Positions 20,833-28,041 of a stretch of 64,000 nucleotides of DNA are shown here, in pieces. Position 1 is the first letter of the stretch. Every line of letters starts with the position of its first letter. This DNA is from Caulobacter sp. (GTDB lineage Bacteria; Pseudomonadota; Alphaproteobacteria; Caulobacterales; Caulobacteraceae). The stretch is taken from NCBI RefSeq assembly GCF_017744445.1, contig NZ_JAGIBH010000011.1, positions 1-64,000 on the forward strand, in the 5' to 3' direction. Both the position numbers and the translations under genes were made by a program. The notes under the pieces were generated by a model. The model had not been told where the DNA came from. It was given only the letters and a program-made list of their open reading frames with translations, and did no database searches.

Positions 20833-21374
20833 AGCGCCCCTTCGCCGCCGTGCCGCTGGTCGGCCGTCGACACCCCGGCGATCATCTCGCGCACCGTCGG
20901 CCCCGCCAGCCATTCGGGCGTGCGTTGCCGCAGGACCCCATGCCCGATCTTGCCCTTGCCGGTGATGACCAGCACGGCGCGGTGGCCGTCGTCATAGGCG
21001 CGGCGGATGAAGCTCTCGAGCGTCGCGCGGGCCTGGTCCTGGTCCAGGCCGTGCATGTCCAGGCGCGCGCCGATCGGGTCGTGTTCCTTGGCGATGCGAC
21101 GCTTGCGGTTGGGCTCGATGCGGTCCGGCGCGTATTTCAGGGTCTTGGCCGGAGCCGGCTTCAGCTCCTCGGGCGACACGCGCAGAGGCGCGATCGAGGC
21201 CAGGCGCGTCGGCGGGTCGGCCGGTATGGCCGTGGCCGCCTTCAGCGACGGCCGGATCCGGGCCTTGGAGCGCATCTTCTCGGGCGCCACGGGCGCGCGC
21301 GGCGTCACGGTCGAGGCGACGAGCTTCCAGAGGCGCTTGTCGTCCTCAGGTCCGGGTGGCGGTTTCTTGGCCAC
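20805..21374 (-). CDS. Smr domain protein
   Basis: A 189-residue protein with a C-terminal Smr domain (about residues 110-189). The motif LDMHGLDQDQARATLESFI and the glycine-rich VLVITGKGKIGHGVLRQRTPEWL are diagnostic, as is the terminal GGEGALYVALKRK. Smr proteins are nucleases or nicking enzymes related to the MutS2 C-terminus, some acting on collided ribosomes. The N-terminal 100 residues are basic and probably disordered. The GTG at 21372-21374 (VAKKPPPG) is preferred since it lies one base past the mltA stop; the longer open frame upstream overlaps mltA entirely. Confidence 0.82.
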   Translation of the reverse strand: MAKKPPPGPEDDKRLWKLVASTVTPRAPVAPEKMRSKARIRPSLKAATAIPADPPTRLASIAPLRVSPEELKPAPAKTLKYAPDRIEPNRKRRIAKEHDPIGARLDMHGLDQDQARATLESFIRRAYDDGHRAVLVITGKGKIGHGVLRQRTPEWLAGPTVREMIAGVSTADQRHGGEGALYVALKRKS

Positions 21375-21375
21375 C

Positions 21376-22539
21376 TTACGACCGAGGAACCAGCCGATAG
21401 AGCCGCAGCGTGTGACGCACGCGGCCGGCCTCGGCCCCGGCGGCGTTGCCGCTGCCCATATAGAGATCGGCGCGGACCTCGCCCTTGATGGCCCCGCCGG
21501 TATCCAGCGCCACGGCCAGGCGGCGATAGGCCGGGAAGGCGCCCGCCAGCTTGGGCGCGGCGGCGTCCAGCCAGTACAGGCCGCCATAGGCGTGCTTGCT
21601 GGGGTCGACGGCGATGGCGCGACCGGCCGGCAGCGGCACGCCGGCGGCGCCGACCGCTTCCTTGCCGTCGTCGGCGGCCATCTTGAAGAACACGTAGCGC
21701 GGGTTCAGCCGCATGATCGCGTCGGCTTCCGGCCCGCGATGCGCGGCCAGCCAGGTGCGGATCGCGTCACCCGAGGTGTTGTTGTCGGGCAGCAGGCCCT
21801 GGTCGCGCATGGCGTTGGCGATGCCGACGAACGGCTTGCCGTTGTGGCCGGCGAAGGCCGCGCGCACCCGGCGACCGTCCGGCAGCACCAGAATGCCCGA
21901 GCCCTGGATCTGCAGGAAAAACAGCTCCTCGGGCCGCATCCAGGCCAGGGGCTTGTCGGTCGGAACCGCCTCGATCTCGGCGCGGGCCGGATAGGGCACG
22001 AAGGTCGGGCCTTCGACGTGGCCGGTGATCTTCTTGCCGACGAAGCCGGGCTCGAAATCGGCCAGGTCCAGCACCACCAGGTCGGCCGGCAGGCCGCGCA
22101 CCGGGGCGGTGAACTCGGCGTTGCGCGACATCCGCGCTTCGTACTGCGGGGCGAAATAGGCGGTCAGTAGGCCTTCGTCACCGACCGGCTCAGGCCGGAA
22201 ATTGGCTTCGAGGAACGCCCGGGCGCCCTGCTCGTCCTGGATCACGGTCGCCTTGGCCAGGCCGCAGACGCGGGCCAAGGCGGGATCCTTGGCGACCCCG
22301 CAACCGGCCCGGAAAGCGTTCAGCGCCGCCAGGTGGTCGTCCTCGCTCCAGCCGGCCAGGCTGGAGAACGACAGCGCCGTCGGCGGCGGCAGAACCGGCG
22401 GCGACGGTATGCCGCTCGTCGGAGGCGGCGGCGCTGGACCGGTCGCGACCGGCGGGGTCGGCGTGATCGCGCTGGCGCAGGCGCTCAGCAGCAGGCCCGC
22501 CAGAATTAGCGGAGCGAAGGAACGAACCCGGGTCATCAC
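21376..22539 (-). CDS. mltA: Membrane-bound lytic murein transglycosylase A
   Basis: A 387-residue peptidoglycan-cleaving enzyme that leaves 1,6-anhydro-muropeptides. It is a lipoprotein: the signal LAGLLLSACAS has a lipobox with the lipidated cysteine near residue 21. The MltA barrel domain spans about 110-290 (GLLTAYFAPQYEARMSR, MRPEELFFLQIQGSG). The C-terminal 3D domain contains the catalytic aspartate region ALDTGGAIKGEVRADLYMGSG. It shares a translational unit with the Tim44-like gene upstream (the stop and start overlap) and Smr downstream. Confidence 0.92.
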   Translation of the reverse strand: MMTRVRSFAPLILAGLLLSACASAITPTPPVATGPAPPPPTSGIPSPPVLPPPTALSFSSLAGWSEDDHLAALNAFRAGCGVAKDPALARVCGLAKATVIQDEQGARAFLEANFRPEPVGDEGLLTAYFAPQYEARMSRNAEFTAPVRGLPADLVVLDLADFEPGFVGKKITGHVEGPTFVPYPARAEIEAVPTDKPLAWMRPEELFFLQIQGSGILVLPDGRRVRAAFAGHNGKPFVGIANAMRDQGLLPDNNTSGDAIRTWLAAHRGPEADAIMRLNPRYVFFKMAADDGKEAVGAAGVPLPAGRAIAVDPSKHAYGGLYWLDAAAPKLAGAFPAYRRLAVALDTGGAIKGEVRADLYMGSGNAAGAEAGRVRHTLRLYRLVPRS

Positions 22540-23129
22540 GCCTCGGCGGCGGCGACGTAGGTCAGAAGCCAGTTCGGATTGCTGCTCTTGACCTCGCGCT
22601 CGAAGGTCCAGAGCTCGGCCGTGCGGCGGTCGTCGACGCCTTCGCCACGCTCGTCCTTGGTGCGGGTGCGCACCTCGGCCAGGATCCGCACGACGGCCTT
22701 GGCCAGATCGCCCACGACGTCGACCTTTTCCAGGTCCAGGCGCGGCGGGGTCAGGAACTCGACCTTCTCGCTACGGCCGGCGGCCTCGCGCGAGGCCATG
22801 GCCTGCTCGAAATTGTCCATGACCTCGGTCGCCAGCAGGGGCTTCAGCGTCTCGCGGTCGCCCTCGGCATAGGCCTTGACGATCTGCTCGTAGGCCGCGC
22901 GGGCCCCCGACAGGAACTTGGTCGGATCGAAGTCGGGCTGCTTGGCCTTGATCGCCGCCAGATCCTCGGCGCGGACATTCGGCAGGCTTTCCAGCACGCT
23001 CCCGTTAGCCGGCTTGATGGTCTTGTCGACAACCTCTTCCGGCTGGCGGCCGGTGCGGCGCCCCAGCGTGGCGTACAGCTGGTACAGGACGACGGCGGCC
23101 ACCGCGGCGAGGAACAGAATCTGGAGCAC
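22536..23129 (-). CDS. Tim44/TimA-like domain protein
   Basis: A 197-residue inner-membrane protein. A GTG at 23127-23129 starts it just before an N-terminal transmembrane helix (VLQILFLAAVAAVVLYQLYATLG). The longer open frame would put 39 unrelated residues ahead of it. The Tim44 domain (about residues 60-195) includes FLSGARAAYEQIVKAYAEGDRETLKPLLA and a terminal TAELWTFEREVKSSNPNWLLTYV. Bacterial TimA proteins are membrane-associated; the role is uncertain, though the divergent neighbour is secB and a link to protein export or membrane insertion is possible. It overlaps mltA by four bases. Confidence 0.85.
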   Translation of the reverse strand: MLQILFLAAVAAVVLYQLYATLGRRTGRQPEEVVDKTIKPANGSVLESLPNVRAEDLAAIKAKQPDFDPTKFLSGARAAYEQIVKAYAEGDRETLKPLLATEVMDNFEQAMASREAAGRSEKVEFLTPPRLDLEKVDVVGDLAKAVVRILAEVRTRTKDERGEGVDDRRTAELWTFEREVKSSNPNWLLTYVAAAEA

Positions 23130-23290
23130 TTCGAGGTCCGTTGACGGGCTTTTGGCCCAGCGAATGGTGTCTATATAGGCGAGACGCGTTCTCCCGTCAG
23201 GCGCCTGGCGTTGCGCCAGACCGGCCCTCATGGTAGCAGCGCCCACCTTTCTTACAGGCGTTCTAGCCGCCGATTACGGATTTTATCCTA

Positions 23291-23791
23291 ATGACCGACA
23301 CGACCGCCCCCAATGGCGCCCCCGCAGGGACCCCGGAAGAGGCCGCTGGGCAATCGGGCATCCGCATCCTGGCCCAGTTCGTCCGTGACTTCTCGTTCGA
23401 GAATCCGCTGGCTCCGGACAGCCTGCGCGCCGGCGCCGCCCAGCCCGCCATCGACATGGGCGTCGAGATGAACGCCCGCGGTCGCCCCGACGGCCTGTTC
23501 GAAGTGGACCTGAAGCTCTCGGCCCGCGCCCTGCGTGAAGAGCAAGCCGTGTTCCACGTCGAAGTGGTCTATGGCGGCCTGTTCCATATCGAAGGCGTGG
23601 CCGAAGCCGACCTTGAGCCGGTGCTGCTGATCGAGTGCCCGCGCTTCCTGTTCCCCTACGCTCGTCGCCTGATCTCGGACGTCACGGCCGAAGGCGGCTT
23701 CCCGCCCTTCCTGATCGACCCGATCGACTTCGCCGGCGTCTACGCCGCGCGCAAGGCCCAGGCCGAAGGCCAGCCGATCGGCAACGCCTAA
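23291..23791 (+). CDS. secB: Protein-export chaperone SecB
   Basis: A 166-residue tetrameric chaperone that keeps preproteins unfolded and hands them to SecA. Characteristic segments are [17 protein letters not shown], the [26 protein letters not shown] strand pair, [40 protein letters not shown]. The acidic N-terminus is normal for alphaproteobacteria. A rho-independent terminator lies at 23819-23851. It is divergent from the Tim44-like gene. Confidence 0.97.
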   Translation: MTDTTAPNGAPAGTPEEAAGQSGIRILAQFVRDFSFENPLAPDSLRAGAAQPAIDMGVEMNARGRPDGLFEVDLKLSARALREEQAVFHVEVVYGGLFHIEGVAEADLEPVLLIECPRFLFPYARRLISDVTAEGGFPPFLIDPIDFAGVYAARKAQAEGQPIGNA

Positions 23792-23818
23792 GCTTTTAGG
23801 TGGAAGTGTTTTGAGAGG

Positions 23819-23851
23819 GGCTCGGCCGAAAGGCCGGGCCTTTTTCTTTTT
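23819..23851 (+). terminator. Rho-independent terminator of secB
   Basis: GGCTCGGCC and GGCCGGGCC pair around a GAAA tetraloop, followed at once by TTTTTCTTTTT. It begins 27 bases after the secB stop. Confidence 0.9.
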
Positions 23852-23867
23852 GCCTCAAACAAACTTT

Positions 23868-23964
23868 GTCATCCCGGCCGCAGCGAAGCGGAGAGCCGGG
23901 ACCCAGGGACCAATGCAGTGCGGCTGCTCCTGGGTCCCGGGTCGGCTTCGCCGCCCGGGATGAC
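23868..23964. repeat. Intergenic inverted repeat, family B, copy 1
   Basis: Begins GTCATCCCGGCCGCAGCGAAGC and ends with the inverted CCCGGGATGAC; the arms are GTCATCCCGG / CCGGGATGAC with internal GGGTCCCGGG. The same sequence recurs at 50698-50782 and 52700-52797. It lies between convergent secB and cenR. Confidence 0.85.
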
Positions 23965-23987
23965 GAGATTGGATTTTCGACTGAGGC

Positions 23988-24674
23988 TTACGGCTGCAGG
24001 CGATACCCGCCCATCTCGGTGATCAGGATCCGCGCCACGGCCGGGTCGGGCTCGATCTTCTGGCGCAGACGGTAGACGTGGGTTTCCAGCGTGTGGGTGG
24101 TGACGCCGGCGTTGTAGCCCCACACCTCGGTCAGCAGCTCCTCGCGCGACACGGGCTTGGAGCCGGCGCGGTAGAGGTACTTGAGGATGTTGGTTTCCTT
24201 CTCGGTCAGCCGCACCTTCTTCTGCTTCTCGTCGACCAGCAGCTTGGCGGACGGGCGGAACTCGTACGGGCCGATGCGGAACAGCGCGTCTTCCGAAGCC
24301 TCATAGCTGCGCAGCTGAGCGCGGATGCGGGCCAGCAGCACGCCGAAGCGGAAGGGCTTGGTGACATAGTCGTTGGCCCCGGACTCCAGGCCCAGGATGG
24401 TGTCGCTGTCGCTGGCGGCGGCCGTCAGCATGATCACCGGGGCCGTGACCCCGTTCTTGCGCATCAGGCGGCAGGCCTCGCGGCCGTCCATGTCGGGCAG
24501 GTCGACGTCCAGCAGGATCAGGTCGGGCTTGAGCTCGCGCGACACCCGTACGCCCTCGCCGGCGGTCGAGGCCTCGGCGACCGCGAACTCCTCATGCAGG
24601 GCCAACTGCTCGGCCAAGGCGCCGCGCAGGTCATCGTCGTCGTCGATCAGAAGCAGGGTCTTACGTTGCGCCAT
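23988..24674 (-). CDS. cenR: Response regulator CenR, OmpR family
   Basis: A 228-residue regulator with a receiver domain (acidic pocket IDDDDDLRGALAEQL, phospho-acceptor aspartate in LILLDVDLPDMDG, the threonine in MLTAAASDSD and lysine in VTKPFRFGVLL) and an OmpR-type winged helix (about 130-225: LTEKETNILKYLYRAG, SREELLTEVWGY, THTLETHVYRLRQKIEPD). The start at 24674 gives MAQRKTLLLIDDDDD. In Caulobacter crescentus the essential envelope regulator CenR, partner of CenK, lies in this neighbourhood; sequence and location agree. It controls envelope integrity genes. It is divergent from the L,D-transpeptidase-type gene. The gene name rests on recall, not on a search. Confidence 0.85.
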   Translation of the reverse strand: MAQRKTLLLIDDDDDLRGALAEQLALHEEFAVAEASTAGEGVRVSRELKPDLILLDVDLPDMDGREACRLMRKNGVTAPVIMLTAAASDSDTILGLESGANDYVTKPFRFGVLLARIRAQLRSYEASEDALFRIGPYEFRPSAKLLVDEKQKKVRLTEKETNILKYLYRAGSKPVSREELLTEVWGYNAGVTTHTLETHVYRLRQKIEPDPAVARILITEMGGYRLQP

Positions 24675-24748
24675 AAGGCGAAACATGCACCGCTGCGGCC
24701 CCTCGGGACAACCCCGAGCGCGGCTTTAGTCTGAGGAGTCCCGGTTCC

Positions 24749-25258
24749 ATGCTGTTTCGCGCCCATGCCGATGGCCGTTTCGAGCTGGACGGACGGGTCC
24801 TGCGCTGCGCGATCGGCAAGGCCGGCGTGATCGCGGGGGCCGACAAGCGCGAGGGTGACAACAGGAGCCCACTGGGGACCTGGGTCATGCGCGAGGTCTG
24901 GTACCGGCCCGACGTCTATCCCGAGGGTCCGAAGACCGCCCTGCCCGTCCGCGCCACGCGGCGGGAGGACGGCTGGTGCGATGCGCCGGGGGATCCGAAC
25001 TACAACCGCCCCATCACCCTGCCCTATCCGGCCAGCGCCGAGCGGATGTGGCGCGACGACCACGTCTACGATCTGGTCGTGATCCTTGGCCACAACGATG
25101 ACCCGCCGGTTCCGGGCATGGGCTCGGCGATCTTCATGCACTTAGCGCGGGAGGGTTATCCCGGGACGGAGGGCTGCGTGGCGCTGGAACGGGCGGATAT
25201 CGAGGCGGTGTTGGCGGCGGCCAAGCCGGGCGACGCGGTGGAGATCGTGGCCGAATAA
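24749..25258 (+). CDS. L,D-transpeptidase (YkuD) family protein
   Basis: A 169-residue YkuD-fold protein. The catalytic signature is IFMHLAREGYPGTEGCVAL with the cysteine nucleophile preceded by the conserved histidine and glycines; the upstream GKAGVIAGADKREGDNRSPLG and the later VVILGHNDDPPVPGMGSA are also typical. There is no signal peptide and no LysM domain, so either it is exported by other means or it acts on non-peptidoglycan substrates. The position next to cenR suggests an envelope link, by inference only. It is followed by repeat family A copy 1. Confidence 0.85.
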   Translation: MLFRAHADGRFELDGRVLRCAIGKAGVIAGADKREGDNRSPLGTWVMREVWYRPDVYPEGPKTALPVRATRREDGWCDAPGDPNYNRPITLPYPASAERMWRDDHVYDLVVILGHNDDPPVPGMGSAIFMHLAREGYPGTEGCVALERADIEAVLAAAKPGDAVEIVAE

Positions 25259-25262
25259 TTCT

Positions 25263-25391
25263 CCGTCTCCCCGGCGAAAGCCGGGGCCGAGATCGAACCC
25301 AGAACCTATCCGTTTCAGGTCTGGGCCATTGGGCGCGAACACCCCAAACGCTCAGGATGAATCTGGGCCCCGGCTTTCGCCGGGGAGACGG
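25263..25391. repeat. Intergenic inverted repeat, family A, copy 1
   Basis: Two perfect 26-base arms, 25263-25288 and 25366-25391, built on CCCCGGCGAAAGCCGGGG, enclose a 77-base spacer. The same arms recur at 32199-32323, 55412-55537 and 60384-60509. It lies between two convergent genes, ending just before the yggS stop codon. Confidence 0.9.
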
Positions 25392-25397
25392 GGATTG

Positions 25398-26069
25398 CTA
25401 GGTCGTTTGGTAGGCCCGCGACCCGAAGATCGCCGATCCCACCCGCACCGAGGTCGCACCCTCTGCGATCGCGGTCTCGAAGTCCTCGCTCATCCCCATC
25501 GACAGCTTCCCGACTCCGTTGCGCTCGGCGATGGCCCGCAGGGCCGCGAAATGCGGCGCGGGGTCCTGGTCGACGGGCGGGATGCACATCAGACCCTCGA
25601 CCGTCAGGCCATAGGCCTCCCGGCAAGCGGCGATGAAGCCGTCAGCCTCCGCCGGCGCGATGCCGGCCTTTTGGGCCTCTTCGCCGATATTGACCTGGAC
25701 ATAGAGGCGCGGGGCCTGGCCGGCTCGCTGGATCTCGTCAGCCAGGACCCGGGCCAGCTTTTCGCGATCGAGCGTCTCGATGACATCGAAGAAACCCACG
25801 GCCTCGCGGGCCTTGTTGGTCTGCAACGGCCCGATCAGGCGCAGTTCCAGGCCTTCGCGGCGGTCGCTCCAGCGCTCCATGGCCTCCTGGACGCGGTTCT
25901 CGCCGAACACTCGCTGGCCGGCCTCGAGCACGGGCGCGACGGTCTCCCAGGGCTGGGTCTTGGACACGGCCACCAAAGTGACCGAACCCGCCGGCCGACC
26001 GGCTCGGATTTCGGCCTCTGCAATGCTAGCCTGGACCTGGGCGAGAGCGTGCGGCTTGCTTGAGGTCAT
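25398..26069 (-). CDS. YggS family PLP-binding protein
   Basis: A 223-residue single-domain alanine-racemase-like barrel that binds pyridoxal phosphate and buffers its level. The PLP lysine is in VTLVAVSKTQP; HRVQE-type recognition is FGENRVQEAMERW, and the C-terminal phosphate site is LSMGMSEDFETAIAEGATSVRVGSAIFGSR. Length is normal. Its start lies nine bases from that of the divergent ThiE-like gene. Confidence 0.92.
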   Translation of the reverse strand: MTSSKPHALAQVQASIAEAEIRAGRPAGSVTLVAVSKTQPWETVAPVLEAGQRVFGENRVQEAMERWSDRREGLELRLIGPLQTNKAREAVGFFDVIETLDREKLARVLADEIQRAGQAPRLYVQVNIGEEAQKAGIAPAEADGFIAACREAYGLTVEGLMCIPPVDQDPAPHFAALRAIAERNGVGKLSMGMSEDFETAIAEGATSVRVGSAIFGSRAYQTT

Positions 26070-26078
26070 GAGGGGGGT

Positions 26079-26708
26079 GTGGCCTTGGACGGAAACGTGA
26101 GCGAACTAGAAGTCCTGTCTAGTGCGACGGCGGCCTTCCCGCCAAGGACCGCGCGCGACCGGGCCCTGCCCGCCTTGCTATTCTTCACCGACCCGGCGCG
26201 GGTTGCGAACCCGGAGGCGGTGGCCGAGCGCCTGCCGGCCGGGGCCGGGATCGTCTTCCGCGCCTTCGGGGCCGAGGATGCGATCGACCGGGGCCGCCGT
26301 CTGCGGGCCATCGCCGACGCCCGCGGCCTGATCCTGCTGGCCGGGGCCCATGCCGGCCTGGCCGAGGGCATCGGCGCGGACGGCCTGCACCTGCCCGAGG
26401 CCAGCGTCGTCGCCATCCCGCGTTTGCGCGCCGAGCACGCCCGCTGGCTGATCACGGCCGCGGCCCATGACGTCATGGCCGTCCACGCCGCCGAACGCGC
26501 GGGCGCCGACGCGGTCGTGGTGTCGCCGGTCTTTCCCAGCAACAGCCCGTCGGCGGGCGAGCCGCTGGGGATCGAGGGCCTGAAGGGTCTGGTCGCGGCG
26601 ACGGCCCTGCCCGTCTACGCCTTGGGCGGCGTGCGGGCGCGCACGGTCACGCAGCTGATCGGCAGCGGAATCGTCGGCATCGCGGCGGTCGAAGCGCTCG
26701 CGGGGTAG
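26079..26708 (+). CDS. Thiamine-phosphate synthase/TenI-like protein
   Basis: A 209-residue (beta/alpha)8 barrel of the ThiE/TenI family. Recognisable parts are LLFFTDPARVANPEAVAERL, GADGLHLPEASV, ADAVVVSPVFPSNSPSAGEPLGIEGL and VYALGGVRARTVTQL with the phosphate loop. Some ThiE-specific residues are altered, so both thiamine-phosphate synthesis and an aminotransferase-like TenI role are open. The start is uncertain: GTG at 26079 is nine bases from the divergent yggS start, and GTG at 26097 would shorten it by six residues. Confidence 0.75.
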   Translation: MALDGNVSELEVLSSATAAFPPRTARDRALPALLFFTDPARVANPEAVAERLPAGAGIVFRAFGAEDAIDRGRRLRAIADARGLILLAGAHAGLAEGIGADGLHLPEASVVAIPRLRAEHARWLITAAAHDVMAVHAAERAGADAVVVSPVFPSNSPSAGEPLGIEGLKGLVAATALPVYALGGVRARTVTQLIGSGIVGIAAVEALAG

Positions 26709-26711
26709 CCT

Positions 26712-27122
26712 TTAGAACTTGAAGGCGGTTTCCAGACGCACGCGGGGCGCCGGATCGGCCTGCTGGGCCTTGCGGGCGGCCAGGGCCGGGTTGGTCTCGC
26801 CCAGGCTGACAGCGCCGCCGACGCGGATCGACGGGGTCACCTTGAAATAGGCGCCGGCCTGAACGTCCTGCAGTTCCATCTCGCGGCTGGACGGCTGGTC
26901 CAGGTCGAGCTTGAGACCCCAGCGGCCCTTCTTGGCGTCCCACTTCAGCGTGCGCTTGTCGTCGGTCGGGTACTGGACGCCGACCGGTGCGCTGGTGAAG
27001 TCGTTCTTGACCGAGAAATCGGGGGCGACGGCATGCGGCTTGGCCTGGGCAAACGCCGTCGCGGCCGATCCAGTGAGGATCAGCGCGGCTGCACCCGCCA
27101 GGAAATAACGCTTCGCGACCAT
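26712..27122 (-). CDS. ntrZ: Probable NtrZ-family periplasmic protein
   Basis: A 136-residue protein with a signal peptide (MVAKRYFLAGAAALILTGSAATAFAQ) and a short beta-rich mature part: FSVKNDFTSAPVGVQYPTDD, RWGLKLDLDQPS, QDVQAGAYFKVTPSIRVGGAVSLG, RVRLETAFKF. In Caulobacter crescentus a small periplasmic regulator of the histidine kinase NtrY, named NtrZ, lies a few genes downstream of cenR; size, export signal and position match. I recognise it from memory, so the symbol is tentative. It is divergent from the DUF3576 gene and ends next to the convergent ThiE-like gene. Confidence 0.65.
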   Translation of the reverse strand: MVAKRYFLAGAAALILTGSAATAFAQAKPHAVAPDFSVKNDFTSAPVGVQYPTDDKRTLKWDAKKGRWGLKLDLDQPSSREMELQDVQAGAYFKVTPSIRVGGAVSLGETNPALAARKAQQADPAPRVRLETAFKF

Positions 27123-27292
27123 CGCTACTCGCCGCCTATACAATGTCCCCACTCGCTCCATATAGGATCGAGCCCCTTGATTTGCGATTAAAGGCTTGGC
27201 CGGAACGCGGTCAACCGGGGTTTGGTCGCACTTCGGGCTGAATTGAGCGATTCAATCGAGTCCTGTGTCGATGAGGTCACGCGATTCCTGTT

Positions 27293-27318
27293 TTGAGGCG
27301 GCGTAGCCATGCTATAGA
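27293..27318 (+). promoter_or_regulatory. Candidate housekeeping promoter for the DUF3576 gene
   Basis: TTGAGGC, then 11 bases, then GCTATAGA resembles the Caulobacter housekeeping promoter (TTGACGS, 10-14 bases, GCTANAWC), with two or three mismatches. It lies 70 bases before the ATG. Confidence 0.45.
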
Positions 27319-27388
27319 CCGGCTCCCGGCCGCGGGGGCGCGCCAGGAAGCGCGTAATCGCGTCGGCGAGACATTGGAGCGAGGTACT

Positions 27389-27901
27389 ATGGCGTTTGAG
27401 CGTGGGTCTGTGATGCGCGGCGTCGCCGCGGGCGTCCTGGCTCTGTCGATGCTGGGCATGACCGCATGCGCCAGCAACAAGCCCCCCAAGACGTTTTCCA
27501 CGCAAAGCGACGAACCGGGCTTCAACCCGTTCAAGCGCTTCGGCGGCGGCAGCAAGGCCGCGCCCGCCGAGGCCGGCATCGGCGTCAACGGCTATCTGTG
27601 GCGCGCGAGCCTGGACACCCTGGCCTTCATGCCGCTGGCCTCGGCCGACCCGTACGGCGGCGTGATCGTCACCGACTGGTACGTGAACCCGGAAACCCCG
27701 GCCGAGCGCTTCAAGGCCACGGTCTACATCCTGGACACCCGCCTGCGCGCCGACGGCCTGAACGTCACGGTGTTCAAGCAGTCCAAGGACATCAACGGCG
27801 CCTGGGTCGACGCTCCGGTCGCCGACCAGACCGCCACCGACATCGAGAACGCGATCCTGACCCGCGCGCGTCAGCTTCGACTTTCGAACATCAAGAACTA
27901 A
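27389..27901 (+). CDS. DUF3576 domain lipoprotein
   Basis: A 170-residue protein with a lipoprotein signal (VAAGVLALSMLGMTACASN; lipidated cysteine near residue 25). The DUF3576 domain spans about 60-165 with GVNGYLWRASLDTLAFMPLASADPYGGVIVTDWYVNPETPAERFKATVYILDTRLRADGLNVTVF. It probably sits in the outer membrane or periplasm. Function is not established. The ATG at 27389 follows GGAGCGAGG; the frame is open upstream without a sensible start. A terminator follows at 27912-27941. It precedes leuS. Confidence 0.85.
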   Translation: MAFERGSVMRGVAAGVLALSMLGMTACASNKPPKTFSTQSDEPGFNPFKRFGGGSKAAPAEAGIGVNGYLWRASLDTLAFMPLASADPYGGVIVTDWYVNPETPAERFKATVYILDTRLRADGLNVTVFKQSKDINGAWVDAPVADQTATDIENAILTRARQLRLSNIKN

Positions 27902-27911
27902 GGTTCTTCGG

Positions 27912-27941
27912 AGGGTTCTCGCCGCAACCGGCGAGAACCCT
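27912..27941 (+). terminator. Hairpin terminator after the DUF3576 gene
   Basis: Perfect 12-base stem AGGGTTCTCGCC / GGCGAGAACCCT with a six-base loop, followed by a broken T-rich stretch (TTCAGACTTCCTATTTCT). Confidence 0.75.
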
Positions 27942-28041
27942 TCAGACTTCCTATTTCTCTGCGCGCTCCGGCCGCGAAACCGCATAGTCTTGCGCGGATC
28001 GCCCTCGGGGCGCGTTCCTGCATCTAGACACCTGGTTTCCG

